Below are positions 47,385-58,018 of a DNA stretch of 64,000 bases, in pieces. Each line of letters begins with the position of its first letter. The stretch's first letter is position 1. Both the position numbers and the translations under genes were made by a program. Where the stretch lies: the NCBI RefSeq assembly GCF_000599885.1, contig NZ_JFGT01000005.1, positions 620,001-684,000 on the forward strand. The letters are read 5' to 3'. The stretch comes from Pantoea sp. IMH (lineage in GTDB: Bacteria; Pseudomonadota; Gammaproteobacteria; Enterobacterales; Enterobacteriaceae). The notes below the pieces were generated by a model. That model had not been told where the DNA came from, ran no database searches, and saw nothing but the letters and a program-made list of their open reading frames with translations.

Positions 47385-48251
47385 TTATTTCGCCAGCTTA
47401 TCCTGCGTTTTCAACTCAAAATCGCTGGCGTCGTGCCGCTCATGAAGCTGCTCTGATGGGTCACCAAAGGTACGGTTAACGATACGTCCCCGTTTTACTG
47501 CCGGGCGCTGGGCAATTTCGTCAGCCCAGCGCTGAACGTTTTTGTAGGCGTCCGCATTAAGAAACTCCGCCGCGTCATAAACCATCCCTTTGACCAGCGC
47601 GCCGTACCACGGCCAGATAGCGATATCCGCAATAGTGTAATTTTCACCGGCGATGTAGCGATGCTGGGCAAGTTGCCGATCCAGCACGTCGAGCTGTCGC
47701 TTCGCTTCCATGGTAAAGCGATCGATAGCGTACTCAATTTTTACCGGCGCGTAGGCATAAAAATGGCCGAAGCCGCCGCCCAGATAGGGCGCGGAACCCT
47801 GTAACCAGAACAGCCAGTTTAAGGTTTCGGTACGTGAGGCCGGGTCTTTAGGCAGGAAATGACCGAATTTTTCGGCCAGATAGAGCAGAATAGCCCCCGA
47901 CTCAAACACCCGCGTCGGGGGCGTGGTGGTGACGTCCAGCAGGGCAGGAATTTTTGAGTTTGGATTAATATCCACAAAGCCGGATTTGAACTGATCGCCT
48001 TCACCGATGCGGATCAGATACGCATCATATTCCGCATCGTTAACGTTCAGTGCCAGCAGCTCTTCCAGCATAATGGTCACTTTCTGGCCGTTCGGCGTAC
48101 CCATTGAGTAGAGCTGAAGAGGGTGCTTGCCGGTCGGCAGGGTCGCCTCGCTGCGCGGGCCGGCCGTAGGGCGGTTGATGCTTCCCCAGGTGCCGCCAGC
48201 GTCTTTCTTTTCCGTCCAGACTTGCGCTGGCTGATAGTCGTTATCACTCAT
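47385..48251 (-). CDS. yghU: Glutathione S-transferase-like disulfide reductase YghU
   Basis: A 288-aa nu-class GST homologue with disulfide-bond reductase activity using glutathione. Marks are LYSMGTPNGQKVTIMLEEL (active-site loop with Thr-Pro-Asn), NPNSKIPAL, FESGAILLYLAEKFG and TIADIAIWPWYG in the helical domain. The N-terminal extension WTEKKDAGGTWGSINRPTAG is characteristic of YghU/YfcG. In E. coli it lies elsewhere; here it sits between yjjG and prfC. Confidence 0.93.
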   Translation of the reverse strand: MSDNDYQPAQVWTEKKDAGGTWGSINRPTAGPRSEATLPTGKHPLQLYSMGTPNGQKVTIMLEELLALNVNDAEYDAYLIRIGEGDQFKSGFVDINPNSKIPALLDVTTTPPTRVFESGAILLYLAEKFGHFLPKDPASRTETLNWLFWLQGSAPYLGGGFGHFYAYAPVKIEYAIDRFTMEAKRQLDVLDRQLAQHRYIAGENYTIADIAIWPWYGALVKGMVYDAAEFLNADAYKNVQRWADEIAQRPAVKRGRIVNRTFGDPSEQLHERHDASDFELKTQDKLAK

Positions 48252-48446
48252 AACTGAAAGTACCCTTTTTTATGGTGGATGGCGCATAGCCCGATGACGC
48301 TGCGCCGCCGATGGTCTAAAACATAGCCTCGTTGCAGAAAAAAAACCAAACGCGGTTGTTACACCGGATGTCAGATATAGCATTGTCGTGTGTACGGCGT
48401 TTATCCTGAAAGAGCACTCTGTCTGGTGAAGCTGAGGACGTTAGTA

Positions 48447-49100
48447 ATGGAGCATTACCTGAGCGATTTAAAAAAGGCAGGCCTGACCCTGAGCGATGAT
48501 GGCCGGGTTTGCTGCGCATGGCAGTCTGTCATGCCCGATTATCACGACAATGAATGGGGCAGGCCGGTGACTGACGACCGGCGACTGTTTGAAAAGGTCT
48601 GCCTGGAAGGGTTCCATTCCGGCATGTCGTGGCAGCTGATATATCATAAACGGCAACACTTTCGCCGGGCGTTTCAGGATTTCGACTTTCACACCGTCGC
48701 GCGGTTTACCGAGGCCGACGTGGAAAGGCTGATGAACGATAAAACGATTGTGCGTAATCGCGCGAAAATCCTCTCTGCAATCAATAATGCGAAACGGGCA
48801 ATTGAGCTGGTGAGCGAGGCGGGTTCGCTCGGCGCGTGGTTCTGGCAGTTTGAGCCTTCTCCGCAGGAAAGACCGGCCAGAATCGATCTGGCATACTGGC
48901 AGTCTGCCAAAACGTCGCCGGAGGCCATCCGCCTCTCAAAAGCGTTGAAAAAGCGTGGCTGGACCTGGGTTGGCCCCGTCACGGCTTATGCGCTGATGCA
49001 GGCGTTAGGCATGATTAACGATCATATTGAAGGCTGTCAGTGTCGCGAAGTGTGTGAAGCAGAGCGAACAAATCTGATCCGTCCGCCGTTAAAATCGTGA
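48447..49100 (+). CDS. DNA-3-methyladenine glycosylase I (Tag family)
   Basis: A 217-aa base-excision repair glycosylase that removes 3-methyladenine. Family marks are CCAWQS...DYHDNEWGRPV near the N-terminus, FHSGMSWQLIYHKR with the helix-hairpin-helix region after it, and the zinc-binding NDHIEGCQC at the C-terminus (His and Cys pairing with the N-terminal Cys/His). ATG 48447 has GAGGA upstream. It is longer than E. coli Tag (187 aa), so a paralogue is possible. Confidence 0.88.
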   Translation: MEHYLSDLKKAGLTLSDDGRVCCAWQSVMPDYHDNEWGRPVTDDRRLFEKVCLEGFHSGMSWQLIYHKRQHFRRAFQDFDFHTVARFTEADVERLMNDKTIVRNRAKILSAINNAKRAIELVSEAGSLGAWFWQFEPSPQERPARIDLAYWQSAKTSPEAIRLSKALKKRGWTWVGPVTAYALMQALGMINDHIEGCQCREVCEAERTNLIRPPLKS

Positions 49101-49346
49101 TAAACCACCATGCTCCACAGGGGACGAAGCCAATGTAGCCAGAAATGGAGCGATGCCGCACTACGGGTGAAAAAACAGCAAGGATGCGCAGTGCTTTGCG
49201 ACCTGCCTGCATTTCTGCGTATTCCCTCCCGTTCTGCATTGTTTATCACTGCTGGATCGGCGAAAATGCCGGCCATTGATGATTAATCCCCTGTGAACCT
49301 GCTCCGCGCTGACCGCGCAGCAGCACAGCATAAACAGAGTTTCTTC

Positions 49347-50936
49347 ATGTCAAACGCACCCTTTATGCAAGAGGTGGCCCGTCGCCGCACTTTTGCCATT
49401 ATTTCTCACCCCGATGCGGGTAAAACCACCATCACTGAAAAAGTGCTGCTGTTCGGGCAGGCGATTCAGACCGCCGGTACGGTTAAAGGCCGCGGCTCCA
49501 GCCAGCATGCCAAATCGGACTGGATGGAAATGGAAAAGCAGCGTGGTATCTCAATCACCACCTCCGTGATGCAGTTTCCTTATCGGGAATCGCTGATTAA
49601 CCTGCTGGACACCCCCGGTCACGAAGACTTCTCGGAAGATACTTACCGTACGCTGACGGCGGTGGACTGCTGCCTGATGGTGATTGATGCGGCAAAAGGC
49701 GTTGAGGATCGTACCCGCAAGCTGATGGAAGTAACCCGTCTGCGCGACACGCCGATCCTGACGTTTATGAACAAGCTGGACCGCGATATCCGCGATCCGA
49801 TGGAAGTGCTGGATGAGGTCGAAAGCGAGCTGAAAATCGCCTGCGCACCCATCACCTGGCCTATCGGCTGCGGCAAACTGTTTAAGGGCGTTTATCACCT
49901 TTATAAAGATGAAACCTATCTTTATCAGTCTGGCAAAGGCCATACCATTCAGGAAGTTCGCGTGGTGAAAGGGCTGGATAATCCGGACCTGGATAGCGCT
50001 ATTGGCGAAGAGCTGGCCACGCAGCTGCGTGAAGAGCTTGAGCTGGTACAGGGCGCCTCTCATGAGTTCGAGCGCGAGGCTTTCCTTGCCGGACAGCTGA
50101 CCCCGGTTTTCTTTGGTACCGCGCTAGGTAACTTCGGGGTGGACCACATGCTGGACGGGCTGGTGGAGTGGGCGCCGTCGCCAATGCCGCGCGAAACGGA
50201 TCTGCGCACCGTCACCGCCGCCGATGAAAAATTTACCGGCTTCGTCTTTAAAATTCAGGCGAATATGGATCCGAAGCACCGCGACCGCGTGGCCTTTTTG
50301 CGCGTGGTTTCTGGCCGCTATGAGAAAGGCATGAAGCTGCGCCAGGTTCGTCTGGGCAAAGATGTGGTGATTGCCGACGCGCTGACCTTTATGGCCGGCG
50401 ATCGTTCTCACGTTGAAGAAGCCTATCCGGGCGATATTATTGGCCTGCATAACCACGGCACTATCCAGATCGGCGACACCTTCACCCAGGGTGAAAATAT
50501 GAAGTTCACCGGTATTCCGAACTTCGCGCCGGAGCTGTTCCGCCGTATTCGTCTGCGCGATCCGCTGAAGCAAAAACAGTTGCTGAAGGGACTGGTGCAG
50601 CTTTCGGAAGAGGGCGCGGTGCAGGTGTTCCGTCCGGTGCATAATAACGATCTGATCGTTGGCGCTGTCGGTGTACTGCAGTTTGACGTGGTGGTGGCGC
50701 GTCTGAAAAGCGAATATAACGTTGAGGCGATTTACGAAGCGATCAACGTCTCCACCGCTCGCTGGGTGGAATGCGCGGATGCGAAGAAGTTTGATGAGTT
50801 CCAGCGTAAAAATGAAGTCAACCTCGCCCTCGACGGCGGGGATAATCTGACTTATATCGCGCCCACCATGGTGAACCTGAATATCACGCAGGAACGTTAT
50901 CCGGAAGTGGTGTTCCGTAAAACCCGCGAACACTAA
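49347..50936 (+). CDS. prfC: Peptide chain release factor RF3
   Basis: A 529-aa GTPase that recycles RF1/RF2 from the ribosome, same length as in E. coli. G1 [13 protein letters not shown]2 region with RGISITTS, G3 DTPGHEDF and G4 NKLDRD are all intact, followed by the beta-barrel domain and a C-terminal domain. ATG 49347 follows a good ribosome site; starts further upstream are unsupported. Confidence 0.97.
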   Translation: MSNAPFMQEVARRRTFAIISHPDAGKTTITEKVLLFGQAIQTAGTVKGRGSSQHAKSDWMEMEKQRGISITTSVMQFPYRESLINLLDTPGHEDFSEDTYRTLTAVDCCLMVIDAAKGVEDRTRKLMEVTRLRDTPILTFMNKLDRDIRDPMEVLDEVESELKIACAPITWPIGCGKLFKGVYHLYKDETYLYQSGKGHTIQEVRVVKGLDNPDLDSAIGEELATQLREELELVQGASHEFEREAFLAGQLTPVFFGTALGNFGVDHMLDGLVEWAPSPMPRETDLRTVTAADEKFTGFVFKIQANMDPKHRDRVAFLRVVSGRYEKGMKLRQVRLGKDVVIADALTFMAGDRSHVEEAYPGDIIGLHNHGTIQIGDTFTQGENMKFTGIPNFAPELFRRIRLRDPLKQKQLLKGLVQLSEEGAVQVFRPVHNNDLIVGAVGVLQFDVVVARLKSEYNVEAIYEAINVSTARWVECADAKKFDEFQRKNEVNLALDGGDNLTYIAPTMVNLNITQERYPEVVFRKTREH

Positions 50937-50964
50937 GATCCTGACGACACACCCTATCTTTGCG

Positions 50965-50992
50965 AAGCGATGCCCGGTGCATCGCTTTTTTT
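50965..50992 (+). terminator. prfC terminator
   Basis: AAGCGATG, 7-nt loop, CATCGCTT then T5: rho-independent. Confidence 0.88.
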
Positions 50993-51236
50993 ATGCTGGT
51001 TTCTTCCCTTCAGACGCGTTTTTGGCGTACAGACTCATCTTAAAAAATTGCGCTTCTGAGCAAATATCCATCATATCAACCACAAGCGGCTGTGAAATCC
51101 TGATTAGCGACTATATTTATTTCAACAGGACGCAAAACATGCGGCGCGGTTGCTGCGACGTCTTACTCCTCCAGTCACGCCGTTTGTGACTGAAAACTCA
51201 CAGTTGTGAGAGTATGAACTGAGAAGGAAGAGATCG

Positions 51237-51851
51237 ATGAACAAGACTAAGATTGCTAAAACTCTGATGGCTGTAATGATGGGTTCTGCTCTGGTAAGCG
51301 GTGCAGCGATGGCTGAAGACACCACCACACCAAAAGTGCAGTCCACTAACGATAGCGTGAGTTCTAAGATCGATAGCTCTATGGACAAAGTCGGTAACTA
51401 CATGGATGACAGCGGAGTGACTGCCAAGGTGAAAGCTGCCCTGGTAGACAGCGATGCCATTAAAAGCACGGATATCTCGGTCGAAACTCATCAAGGCGTG
51501 GTCACGCTGAGTGGTTTCGTCCCGTCGCAGGATCAGGCTGAAATGGCCGTTGCGGCGGCGAAGAAAGTCGAGGGTGTGAAATCCGTCAGCGATAAACTAC
51601 ACGTTAAAGACAGCACAGAAGCAAGCGTCAGTGGTTATGCTGGTGATGCGGCAACAACCAGCGAAATCAAAGCTAAACTGTTAGCGGACGATATCGTTCC
51701 GTCACGTAATGTTAAAGTGGAAACCACCAATGGCGTGGTGCAGCTTTCTGGTACGGTAAAAAATCAGGCACAGTCTGAACGTGCTGAAGGCATTGCCAAA
51801 GCCATTGATGGCGTGAAAAGCGTGAAAAACGATCTCTCTGTGAAATCGTAA
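51237..51851 (+). CDS. osmY: Osmotically inducible periplasmic protein OsmY
   Basis: A 204-aa periplasmic chaperone-like stress protein. Signal peptide at 1-27 ([17 protein letters not shown]) and two BON domains (about 55-125 and 135-204) each with the G-V-x-LSGxV strand ([18 protein letters not shown]). RpoS control is known for the family. AGAAGGAAGAG ribosome site. Confidence 0.95.
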   Translation: MNKTKIAKTLMAVMMGSALVSGAAMAEDTTTPKVQSTNDSVSSKIDSSMDKVGNYMDDSGVTAKVKAALVDSDAIKSTDISVETHQGVVTLSGFVPSQDQAEMAVAAAKKVEGVKSVSDKLHVKDSTEASVSGYAGDAATTSEIKAKLLADDIVPSRNVKVETTNGVVQLSGTVKNQAQSERAEGIAKAIDGVKSVKNDLSVKS

Positions 51852-51862
51852 TGAGACAGCAG

Positions 51863-51884
51863 GCCGTTCTCATCAGAGAACGGC
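51863..51884. terminator. Hairpin after osmY
   Basis: GCCGTTCTC, loop ATCA, GAGAACGGC: strong stem without a T-run; probably transcript-stabilising or a weak terminator. Confidence 0.55.
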
Positions 51885-51990
51885 GCTGGCCCGGTGATTG
51901 TTAGAAAGACAATAAATGACTCATGCCGCTGTAAGGCTGAATTGAATAACAGAAGCAGTTCGATTTTCACTATAAGGTAAGGAGAGGCTT

Positions 51991-52152
51991 ATGTTTCGTT
52001 GGGGTATTATTTTTCTGGTCATCGCGCTTATCGCTGCGGCGTTAGGCTTCGGCGGTCTGGCGGGTACAGCCGCGTGGGCAGCCAAGATTGTTTTCGTTGT
52101 CGGTATCATCATCTTCCTGATCAGCCTGTTTACCGGCCGCAAGAAGTTATAG
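51991..52152 (+). CDS. ytjA: DUF1328 small membrane protein YtjA
   Basis: A 53-aa protein made of two membrane helices ([20 protein letters not shown] and [17 protein letters not shown]) and a basic end, the DUF1328 family. Locus conserved with E. coli ytjA after osmY. AAGGAGAGG upstream. Function unknown; stress-linked by its neighbour. Confidence 0.92.
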   Translation: MFRWGIIFLVIALIAAALGFGGLAGTAAWAAKIVFVVGIIIFLISLFTGRKKL

Positions 52153-52176
52153 ACGTACTGACGATAAACGTTTCAG

Positions 52177-52204
52177 AAAAGACCAGCTACGGCTGGTCTT
52201 TTTG
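52177..52204 (+). terminator. ytjA terminator
   Basis: AAGACCAGC, loop TACG, GCTGGTCTT followed by TTT. Confidence 0.88.
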
Positions 52205-52301
52205 TTGCTGACGACTTTTTGCGCAGGAAAGCAAATTCCGCCACAACCCGCGCCTCCATTAACCGTATCCTGAGCATGAAATTTCATATAAGGATACCGA
52301 A

Positions 52302-53354
52302 GTGGGAAACTATATCCCCATCATCCCAGGCCTGACAGAGACACCCGCGTTAGTGCCTTTTCGCCCTGGCAAGCTGGCGCTGGTATGCGAAGGTGGCGGG
52401 CAGCGGGGCATATTTACCGCCGGGGTGCTTGATGAGTTTCAGCGCGCCAGCTTCAATCCGTTCGATTTGATGCTCGGCACTTCTGCCGGTGCGCAGAACT
52501 TATCCGCCTATATTTGCGGGCAGCCGGGATATGCCCGCCGGGTGATCACCCGCTATACCACCAGTAAACTGTTTTTTAATCCGCTACGCTTTGTACGTGG
52601 GGGACACCTGATCGATCTGGACTGGCTCCTTGATATCACTGCTGCAGAGTTTCCGCTGGCGATGGCGGCAGGTGAAAAAATGGTCTCTTCAGGCCGGGAG
52701 TTTTACATGTGCGCCTGCCGCAGCGACGACTATTCGCCCGGCTATTTTGCGCCGACGGCAGCCAACTGGCTGAACCTGATTAAAGCGTCCAGCGCGATAC
52801 CGGGCTTCTACCGTCCCGGCGTCGATCTGGAGGGAATAAGCTATCTGGATGGAGGCATCAGCGACGCTATTCCGGTGCGTGAAGCGGCCCGGCGTGGGGC
52901 GGAAACCATTGTGGTGATCCGTACGGTGCCTTCACAAATGACCTATACGCCGCAATGGCTGAAACGAATGGAGCGCTGGTTCAGCGAAGGCGCCCTGCAG
53001 CCGCTGGTTACAATTATGCAGCTGCATGAGGCAAGCTATCGCCAGACGCAGGAATTTATTCAGCATCCGCCGGGTAACGTGACGATCGTTGAGATCGCCC
53101 CGCCTCACGCGCTGGCCAGCAGAGCGCTGGGAAGCCGGATTGCGTCACTGAATCAGGATTATCATCTGGGCCGTCACTGCGGACGCCATTTTCTGGCAAC
53201 GGTTGGACAGTGGCTCCGGGATAGCAGTACGTTGGTGAACAAGCCGCCGGCGGTGCCTGTTGCCCCGGTCGCCAACGAACCGGATCGCCAGGGCATCGCC
53301 GTGGCGTCTGAGGCCGGTAACGACGCGGACTACACTAAAGGATCGCTGGCATGA
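52302..53354 (+). CDS. yjjU: Patatin-like phospholipase YjjU
   Basis: A 350-aa patatin-like lipid acyl hydrolase. Oxyanion loop EGGGQRGIFTAGVL at about 30-43, nucleophile GTSAG (about 60-64), catalytic Asp in DGGISDAIP. Start GTG 52302 with AAGGAT upstream. It overlaps yjjV by 4 bp, as an operon. Confidence 0.92.
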   Translation: MGNYIPIIPGLTETPALVPFRPGKLALVCEGGGQRGIFTAGVLDEFQRASFNPFDLMLGTSAGAQNLSAYICGQPGYARRVITRYTTSKLFFNPLRFVRGGHLIDLDWLLDITAAEFPLAMAAGEKMVSSGREFYMCACRSDDYSPGYFAPTAANWLNLIKASSAIPGFYRPGVDLEGISYLDGGISDAIPVREAARRGAETIVVIRTVPSQMTYTPQWLKRMERWFSEGALQPLVTIMQLHEASYRQTQEFIQHPPGNVTIVEIAPPHALASRALGSRIASLNQDYHLGRHCGRHFLATVGQWLRDSSTLVNKPPAVPVAPVANEPDRQGIAVASEAGNDADYTKGSLA

Positions 53355-54127
53355 CACCTGAATTTGTTGATACTCACTGTCACTTTGACTTTCCGCCCTT
53401 CTGCGGCAATGAAGCAGAAAGCCTGCGCCTGGCGGAAGAGGCAGGCGTAAAAAAGCTGATTGCTGTTGGCGTCTCGGCAGATCGCTTCGCGGGCGTAATG
53501 GCGCTGGCAGACCGCTATCAGCCGGTCTTTGCGGCGCTCGGCATTCATCCTCTGGCGATCGCTGATTTTCGCGAAGAACATCTTGCAGAGCTGGAAGCGT
53601 TCCTCCGTCAGCGTCCCGACAAACTGGTCGCGATAGGTGAAATTGGCCTGGATCGCTTCGAAGAAGATGCTCAGTTTGAGCGGCAGGAAGCGTTACTGAT
53701 TGCGCAACTGCGGCTGGCCAAAGCGTATGATCTGCCGGTCATTCTTCACTCCCGCCGCACTCACGATAAGCTGGCCATGCATCTCCGGCGCCTTGATCTG
53801 CCGAGGCGGGGCGTGGTGCACGGTTTTGCCGGCAGCGAGCAGCAGGCGCTGGCGTTCATTCGTGCCGGCTATTTTATTGGCGTGGGCGGTACCATGACCT
53901 ATGAACGCGCAACGAAAACCCGCAACACGCTTGCCCGTCTGCCGCTCTCTTCCCTTCTGCTGGAGACCGATTCGCCCGATATGCCCGTGCAGGGTTTTCA
54001 GGGCCAGCCCAATCGTCCCGAGCGGATCAAAAATATCTGGCAGAGCCTGTGTGCAATTCGTGAAGAGTCGCCACAGGAGATCGCCGACGCTATTCGGGAA
54101 AACACCCGTACGCTGTTTCATCTCTGA
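53351..54127 (+). CDS. yjjV: TatD-family metal-dependent hydrolase YjjV
   Basis: A 258-aa TIM-barrel metallo-hydrolase (TatD type): metal ligands DTHCHFD at the N-terminus, GEIGLDRF, HSRRTHD, HGFAGS, and LLETDSPDMP. Probably a deoxyribonuclease or other phosphoesterase. ATG overlaps the yjjU stop. Confidence 0.93.
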   Translation: MTPEFVDTHCHFDFPPFCGNEAESLRLAEEAGVKKLIAVGVSADRFAGVMALADRYQPVFAALGIHPLAIADFREEHLAELEAFLRQRPDKLVAIGEIGLDRFEEDAQFERQEALLIAQLRLAKAYDLPVILHSRRTHDKLAMHLRRLDLPRRGVVHGFAGSEQQALAFIRAGYFIGVGGTMTYERATKTRNTLARLPLSSLLLETDSPDMPVQGFQGQPNRPERIKNIWQSLCAIREESPQEIADAIRENTRTLFHL

Positions 54128-54199
54128 GTGTCTAAACTTTCACAATAGCCTCCGCTGACGCGCAACGCTGGCGCGGCTGCCTGCGGGAACAGGAGTAAA

Positions 54200-54215
54200 T
54201 GTTATTATTTTAACA
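54200..54215. promoter_or_regulatory. DeoR operator, upstream copy
   Basis: TGTTATTATTTTAACA: 16-bp dyad of the deo operator type (E. coli TGTTAGAATTCTAACA), about 180 bp before the second copy. Confidence 0.75.
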
Positions 54216-54293
54216 TTTGTGGGTGTCGGTTTTTATCCAGCCGGTCAGCATAGCGGAGTTTGCTGCTAAGTAGCGCGGTATCAGGCAAAAAGG

Positions 54294-54309
54294 TGTGATA
54301 TTAATCACC
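54294..54309. promoter_or_regulatory. CRP site, distal
   Basis: TGTGA-TATTAA-TCACC; centre 53 bp upstream of the proximal site, as in E. coli deoP2, where CytR binds between the two. Confidence 0.8.
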
Positions 54310-54346
54310 ATGAAGTTATAATGATTGCAATGATACTTTTAACCTG

Positions 54347-54362
54347 TGTGAATTAAATCACG
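54347..54362. promoter_or_regulatory. CRP site, proximal
   Basis: TGTGA-ATTAAA-TCACG; expected at about -40 of deoP2. Confidence 0.8.
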
Positions 54363-54381
54363 GAACAGAGGTAGTCTGCTC

Positions 54382-54397
54382 TGTTATAATCCTAACA
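54382..54397. promoter_or_regulatory. DeoR operator overlapping deoP2 -10
   Basis: TGTTATAATCCTAACA contains the -10 TATAAT, so DeoR binding would block the promoter directly. Confidence 0.82.
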
Positions 54398-54429
54398 TCA
54401 CGGACGCCACTTTCCGACTGGAGAAACTA

Positions 54430-55209
54430 ATGACTGACGTAACCCAAGCCGCCGTACGGGCGTTAAAACTGATGGATCTGACCACGCTGAATGACGACGA
54501 CACGGAAGAGAAAGTCATCGCCCTGTGTCGTCAGGCGAAAACGTCTGCGGGCAACACCGCCGCGATCTGCATCTATCCCCGTTTTATTCCGATTGCCCGT
54601 AAAACGCTTAAAGAGCAGGGCACGCCGGATATCCGCATTGCGACCGTAACTAACTTTCCCCACGGCAATGACGATCTGAAAATCGCGCTGGCAGAAACGC
54701 ACGCGGCCATCGCTTATGGTGCCGATGAAGTGGACGTGGTTTTCCCTTACCGTGCGCTGATGGCGGGTAACGAAGACATCGGTTACAAGCTGGTGAGCGC
54801 CTGTAAATCAGCCTGTGAAGAAGCGGACGTGCTGCTGAAGGTGATCATCGAAACCGGCGAACTGAAAGATCCTGCGCTGATCCGTAAAGCGTCTGAAATC
54901 GCGATTGAAGCGGGCGCTGATTTTATCAAAACATCCACAGGCAAAGTGCCGGTTAACGCAACGCCAGAAGCGGCGGAAATTATGCTGCAAACCATTGCAG
55001 ACAAAGGAATGCAGCAGTCGGTTGGCTTTAAGCCTGCGGGCGGCGTCCGTACCGCCGACGATGCAGCCATTTACCTGAAGCTGGCCGACGACATTATGGG
55101 CAGCGACTGGGCCAACGCCCGCCATTTCCGCTTCGGCGCGTCCAGCCTGTTAGCGAGCCTGCTGAATGCGGCGGGTCATACCGGCGCGAAAAGCGACTCC
55201 GCTTACTGA
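54430..55209 (+). CDS. deoC: Deoxyribose-phosphate aldolase
   Basis: A 259-aa class I aldolase that splits deoxyribose 5-phosphate to acetaldehyde and glyceraldehyde 3-phosphate. Catalytic Schiff-base Lys in [10 protein letters not shown] and second Lys in [11 protein letters not shown]. First gene of deoCABD; same length as E. coli. Confidence 0.97.
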   Translation: MTDVTQAAVRALKLMDLTTLNDDDTEEKVIALCRQAKTSAGNTAAICIYPRFIPIARKTLKEQGTPDIRIATVTNFPHGNDDLKIALAETHAAIAYGADEVDVVFPYRALMAGNEDIGYKLVSACKSACEEADVLLKVIIETGELKDPALIRKASEIAIEAGADFIKTSTGKVPVNATPEAAEIMLQTIADKGMQQSVGFKPAGGVRTADDAAIYLKLADDIMGSDWANARHFRFGASSLLASLLNAAGHTGAKSDSAY

Positions 55210-55350
55210 GTAACGGAACGGGCGAGTATCGTCAGGCTTAACGGCGCTGACGGCTCGCCCTTTGTATTACTGCCTGCGCCACGTTTTTCTGTGCCGGGTC
55301 AGGTTTCAGCCGCGGCTCACATCGCCAACGTTTTATTACCAGGGGGCAAA

Positions 55351-56673
55351 ATGTACCTGCCACAAGAGATAATCCGCAAAAAAAGAGACGGCCTTGCACT
55401 GAGTGAAGAAGAAATTCGCTTTTTCATCAACGGGGTGCGTGACAACAGCGTTTCGGAAGGGCAGATCGCCGCGCTGGCGATGACCATCTATTTCCACGAT
55501 ATGACGCTGCCCGAACGCGTGGCGCTGACCATGGCGATGCGGGATTCCGGTTCGGTGCTCAACTGGCAGGCGCTAAACCTCAACGGTCCGATCGTGGATA
55601 AACACTCCACCGGCGGCGTCGGCGATGTCACCTCACTGATGCTTGGCCCTATGGTGGCGGCCTGCGGTGGGTATGTGCCGATGATTTCGGGACGCGGCCT
55701 CGGTCATACTGGCGGTACGCTGGATAAACTGGAAGCTATTCCGGGATTTGATATTTTCCCGGATGACAACGCCTTCCGCCAGATGATCAAAGAGGTGGGC
55801 GTGGCGATTATTGGCCAGACCAATTCGCTGGCGCCAGCTGACAAACGCTTTTACGCCACGCGGGATATTACCGCAACGGTCGACTCCATTCCGCTGATCA
55901 CGGCTTCTATCCTGGCGAAAAAACTGGCCGAAGGGCTGGATGCGCTGGTGATGGACGTGAAAGTCGGTTCCGGCGCTTTTATGCCCTCTTTTGAACTGTC
56001 AGAGCAGCTGGCGCAGGCCATTGTCGGCGTGGCGAACGGCGCGGGTTGCAAAACTACCGCGCTGCTGACGGATATGAATCAGGTATTGGCTTCCAGCGCA
56101 GGCAATGCGCTTGAAGTGCGCGAAGCAGTGCAATTCCTGACCGGCGAATACCGTAACCCGCGCCTGCTGGAAGTGACGATGGCGCTGAGCGCCGAGATGC
56201 TGGTATCCGGCGGGCTGGCCTCTTCAGTGGAAGAAGCGACCGGTAAGCTGCAAAAGGTGCTGGATAATGGCCGTGCCGCCGAGATATTTTCCCGCATGGT
56301 TGCGGCGCAGAAAGGCCCGGCAGACTTTATCGAAAACATGGATCGCTATCTTCCCGCACCGATGCTCAGCAAGGCGGTCTATGCCGACGCGCCAGGCATC
56401 GTCAGCGCCATGGATACCCGTGCGCTGGGTATGGCGGTGGTGGCGATGGGCGGCGGTCGCCGTCGCGCCAGCGATGCTATCGACTATAGCGTTGGCCTGA
56501 GTGAGATGGCGCAGCTGGGCGATCGCGTGGATGGTGAACGTCCGCTGGCGGTGATCCATGCGGCGACCGAAGCTGGCTGGCAGGAAGCGGCCAAAGCCGT
56601 GAAGGCGGCGGTCACGCTCAGTGAGAAAGAGTTCGCAGAAACGCCCGTTATCTATCGCAGAATAAGTGGATAA
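55351..56673 (+). CDS. deoA: Thymidine phosphorylase
   Basis: A 440-aa enzyme that phosphorolyses thymidine to thymine and deoxyribose 1-phosphate. Marks are [11 protein letters not shown] (phosphate site), [16 protein letters not shown] and [15 protein letters not shown] 55351 follows AGGGGGC; the frame is open upstream. Same length as E. coli DeoA. Confidence 0.97.
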   Translation: MYLPQEIIRKKRDGLALSEEEIRFFINGVRDNSVSEGQIAALAMTIYFHDMTLPERVALTMAMRDSGSVLNWQALNLNGPIVDKHSTGGVGDVTSLMLGPMVAACGGYVPMISGRGLGHTGGTLDKLEAIPGFDIFPDDNAFRQMIKEVGVAIIGQTNSLAPADKRFYATRDITATVDSIPLITASILAKKLAEGLDALVMDVKVGSGAFMPSFELSEQLAQAIVGVANGAGCKTTALLTDMNQVLASSAGNALEVREAVQFLTGEYRNPRLLEVTMALSAEMLVSGGLASSVEEATGKLQKVLDNGRAAEIFSRMVAAQKGPADFIENMDRYLPAPMLSKAVYADAPGIVSAMDTRALGMAVVAMGGGRRRASDAIDYSVGLSEMAQLGDRVDGERPLAVIHAATEAGWQEAAKAVKAAVTLSEKEFAETPVIYRRISG

Positions 56674-56735
56674 CCGTCATACTACTCTGATCGATAAAAT
56701 TTACGCTCAGCGCGTTATAAACGCAGGAGACCAGA

Positions 56736-57959
56736 ATGAAACGTGCATTTATCATGGTGCTGGATTCCTTCGGGATCGGCTCCAGTAAAGACGCCGACAA
56801 GTTTGGCGATGAAGGCTCAGATACCCTCGGTCATATTGCCGAGGCGTGCTACAACGGCCAGGCCGATAAAGGCAGAAAAGGCCCGCTGCATTTGCCGAAC
56901 CTCACCGCATTAGGCCTGGGTAAGGCCGCGGAAGAGTCCACCGGGAAATTCCCGCTGGGACTGGATAAAGATGCCGACATCATTGGCGCTTATGCCTATG
57001 CCAGCGAACTCTCTTCGGGCAAAGATACCCCGTCGGGCCACTGGGAAATCGCCGGTGTGCCGGTGCTGTTTGACTGGGGTTACTTCTCCGATAAAGAGAA
57101 CAGCTTCCCGCAGGAGCTGCTCGATCTGCTGGTTGAGAAAGCGAATCTGCCGGGCTATCTGGGTAACTGCCATTCGTCAGGCACGGTCATTCTCGATCAG
57201 CTCGGCGAAGAGCATATGAAAACCGGCAAACCGATTTTCTATACGTCGGCAGACTCAGTATTCCAGATCGCCTGCCATGAAGAGACATTCGGGCTGGATC
57301 GCCTCTATGAACTGTGCGAGATCGCCCGTGAAGCGCTGACGGAAGGCGGTTATAACATCGGTCGTGTGATCGCGCGTCCGTTTGTCGGTGATAAAGCCGG
57401 TCATTTCGAACGTACCGGTAACCGTCACGATCTGGCCGTTGAGCCGCCATCGCCCACCATCCTGAAAAAGCTGGTGGATGAGCAGAACGGCGAAGTGATT
57501 TCCGTGGGGAAAATTGCGGATATCTACGCGCACGTCGGCATCACCAAAAAAGTGAAAGCGACGGGCCTGGATGCGCTCTTCGATGCCACCGTGGAAGAGA
57601 TGAAGATCGCGCCGGATAACAGCATTGTCTTCACTAACTTTGTCGATTTCGACTCCACCTGGGGCCACCGCCGCGACGTGGCGGGTTATGCCGGTGGGCT
57701 GGAGCTGTTCGATCGTCGTCTGCCTGAGCTGATGGCGCAGGTAAAAGAGGGCGATATTCTGATCCTCACCGCTGACCACGGTTGCGACCCAACCTGGAAA
57801 GGCACCGAGCACACCCGTGAGCACATTCCGGTGTTGATCTACGGTCCGGGTATCGAGCCGGGTTCGCGTGGCTATCGCGACACCTTTGCCGATATCGGGC
57901 AGACCGTGGCGAACTATTTTGGCCTGTCCCCGATGGAATATGGCAAAAGCATGCTGTAA
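56736..57959 (+). CDS. deoB: Phosphopentomutase
   Basis: A 407-aa metalloenzyme of the alkaline-phosphatase superfamily converting (deoxy)ribose 1-phosphate to the 5-phosphate. Metal sites in MVLDSFGIG and [10 protein letters not shown]; phospho-Thr region in [10 protein letters not shown]. Third deo gene. Confidence 0.97.
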   Translation: MKRAFIMVLDSFGIGSSKDADKFGDEGSDTLGHIAEACYNGQADKGRKGPLHLPNLTALGLGKAAEESTGKFPLGLDKDADIIGAYAYASELSSGKDTPSGHWEIAGVPVLFDWGYFSDKENSFPQELLDLLVEKANLPGYLGNCHSSGTVILDQLGEEHMKTGKPIFYTSADSVFQIACHEETFGLDRLYELCEIAREALTEGGYNIGRVIARPFVGDKAGHFERTGNRHDLAVEPPSPTILKKLVDEQNGEVISVGKIADIYAHVGITKKVKATGLDALFDATVEEMKIAPDNSIVFTNFVDFDSTWGHRRDVAGYAGGLELFDRRLPELMAQVKEGDILILTADHGCDPTWKGTEHTREHIPVLIYGPGIEPGSRGYRDTFADIGQTVANYFGLSPMEYGKSML

Positions 57960-58018
57960 TCAGCGCAACGTAACCGGCCAGCGCACCGCGCGCTGGCACT
58001 AATTAACAAGGAAAAGAG

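Larger units (their letters stand above)
54128..54429. other. deo control region
   Basis: 302 bp with no gene, carrying the two DeoR operators and two CRP sites listed separately. The space between the CRP sites is where CytR binds in E. coli. Confidence 0.8.
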
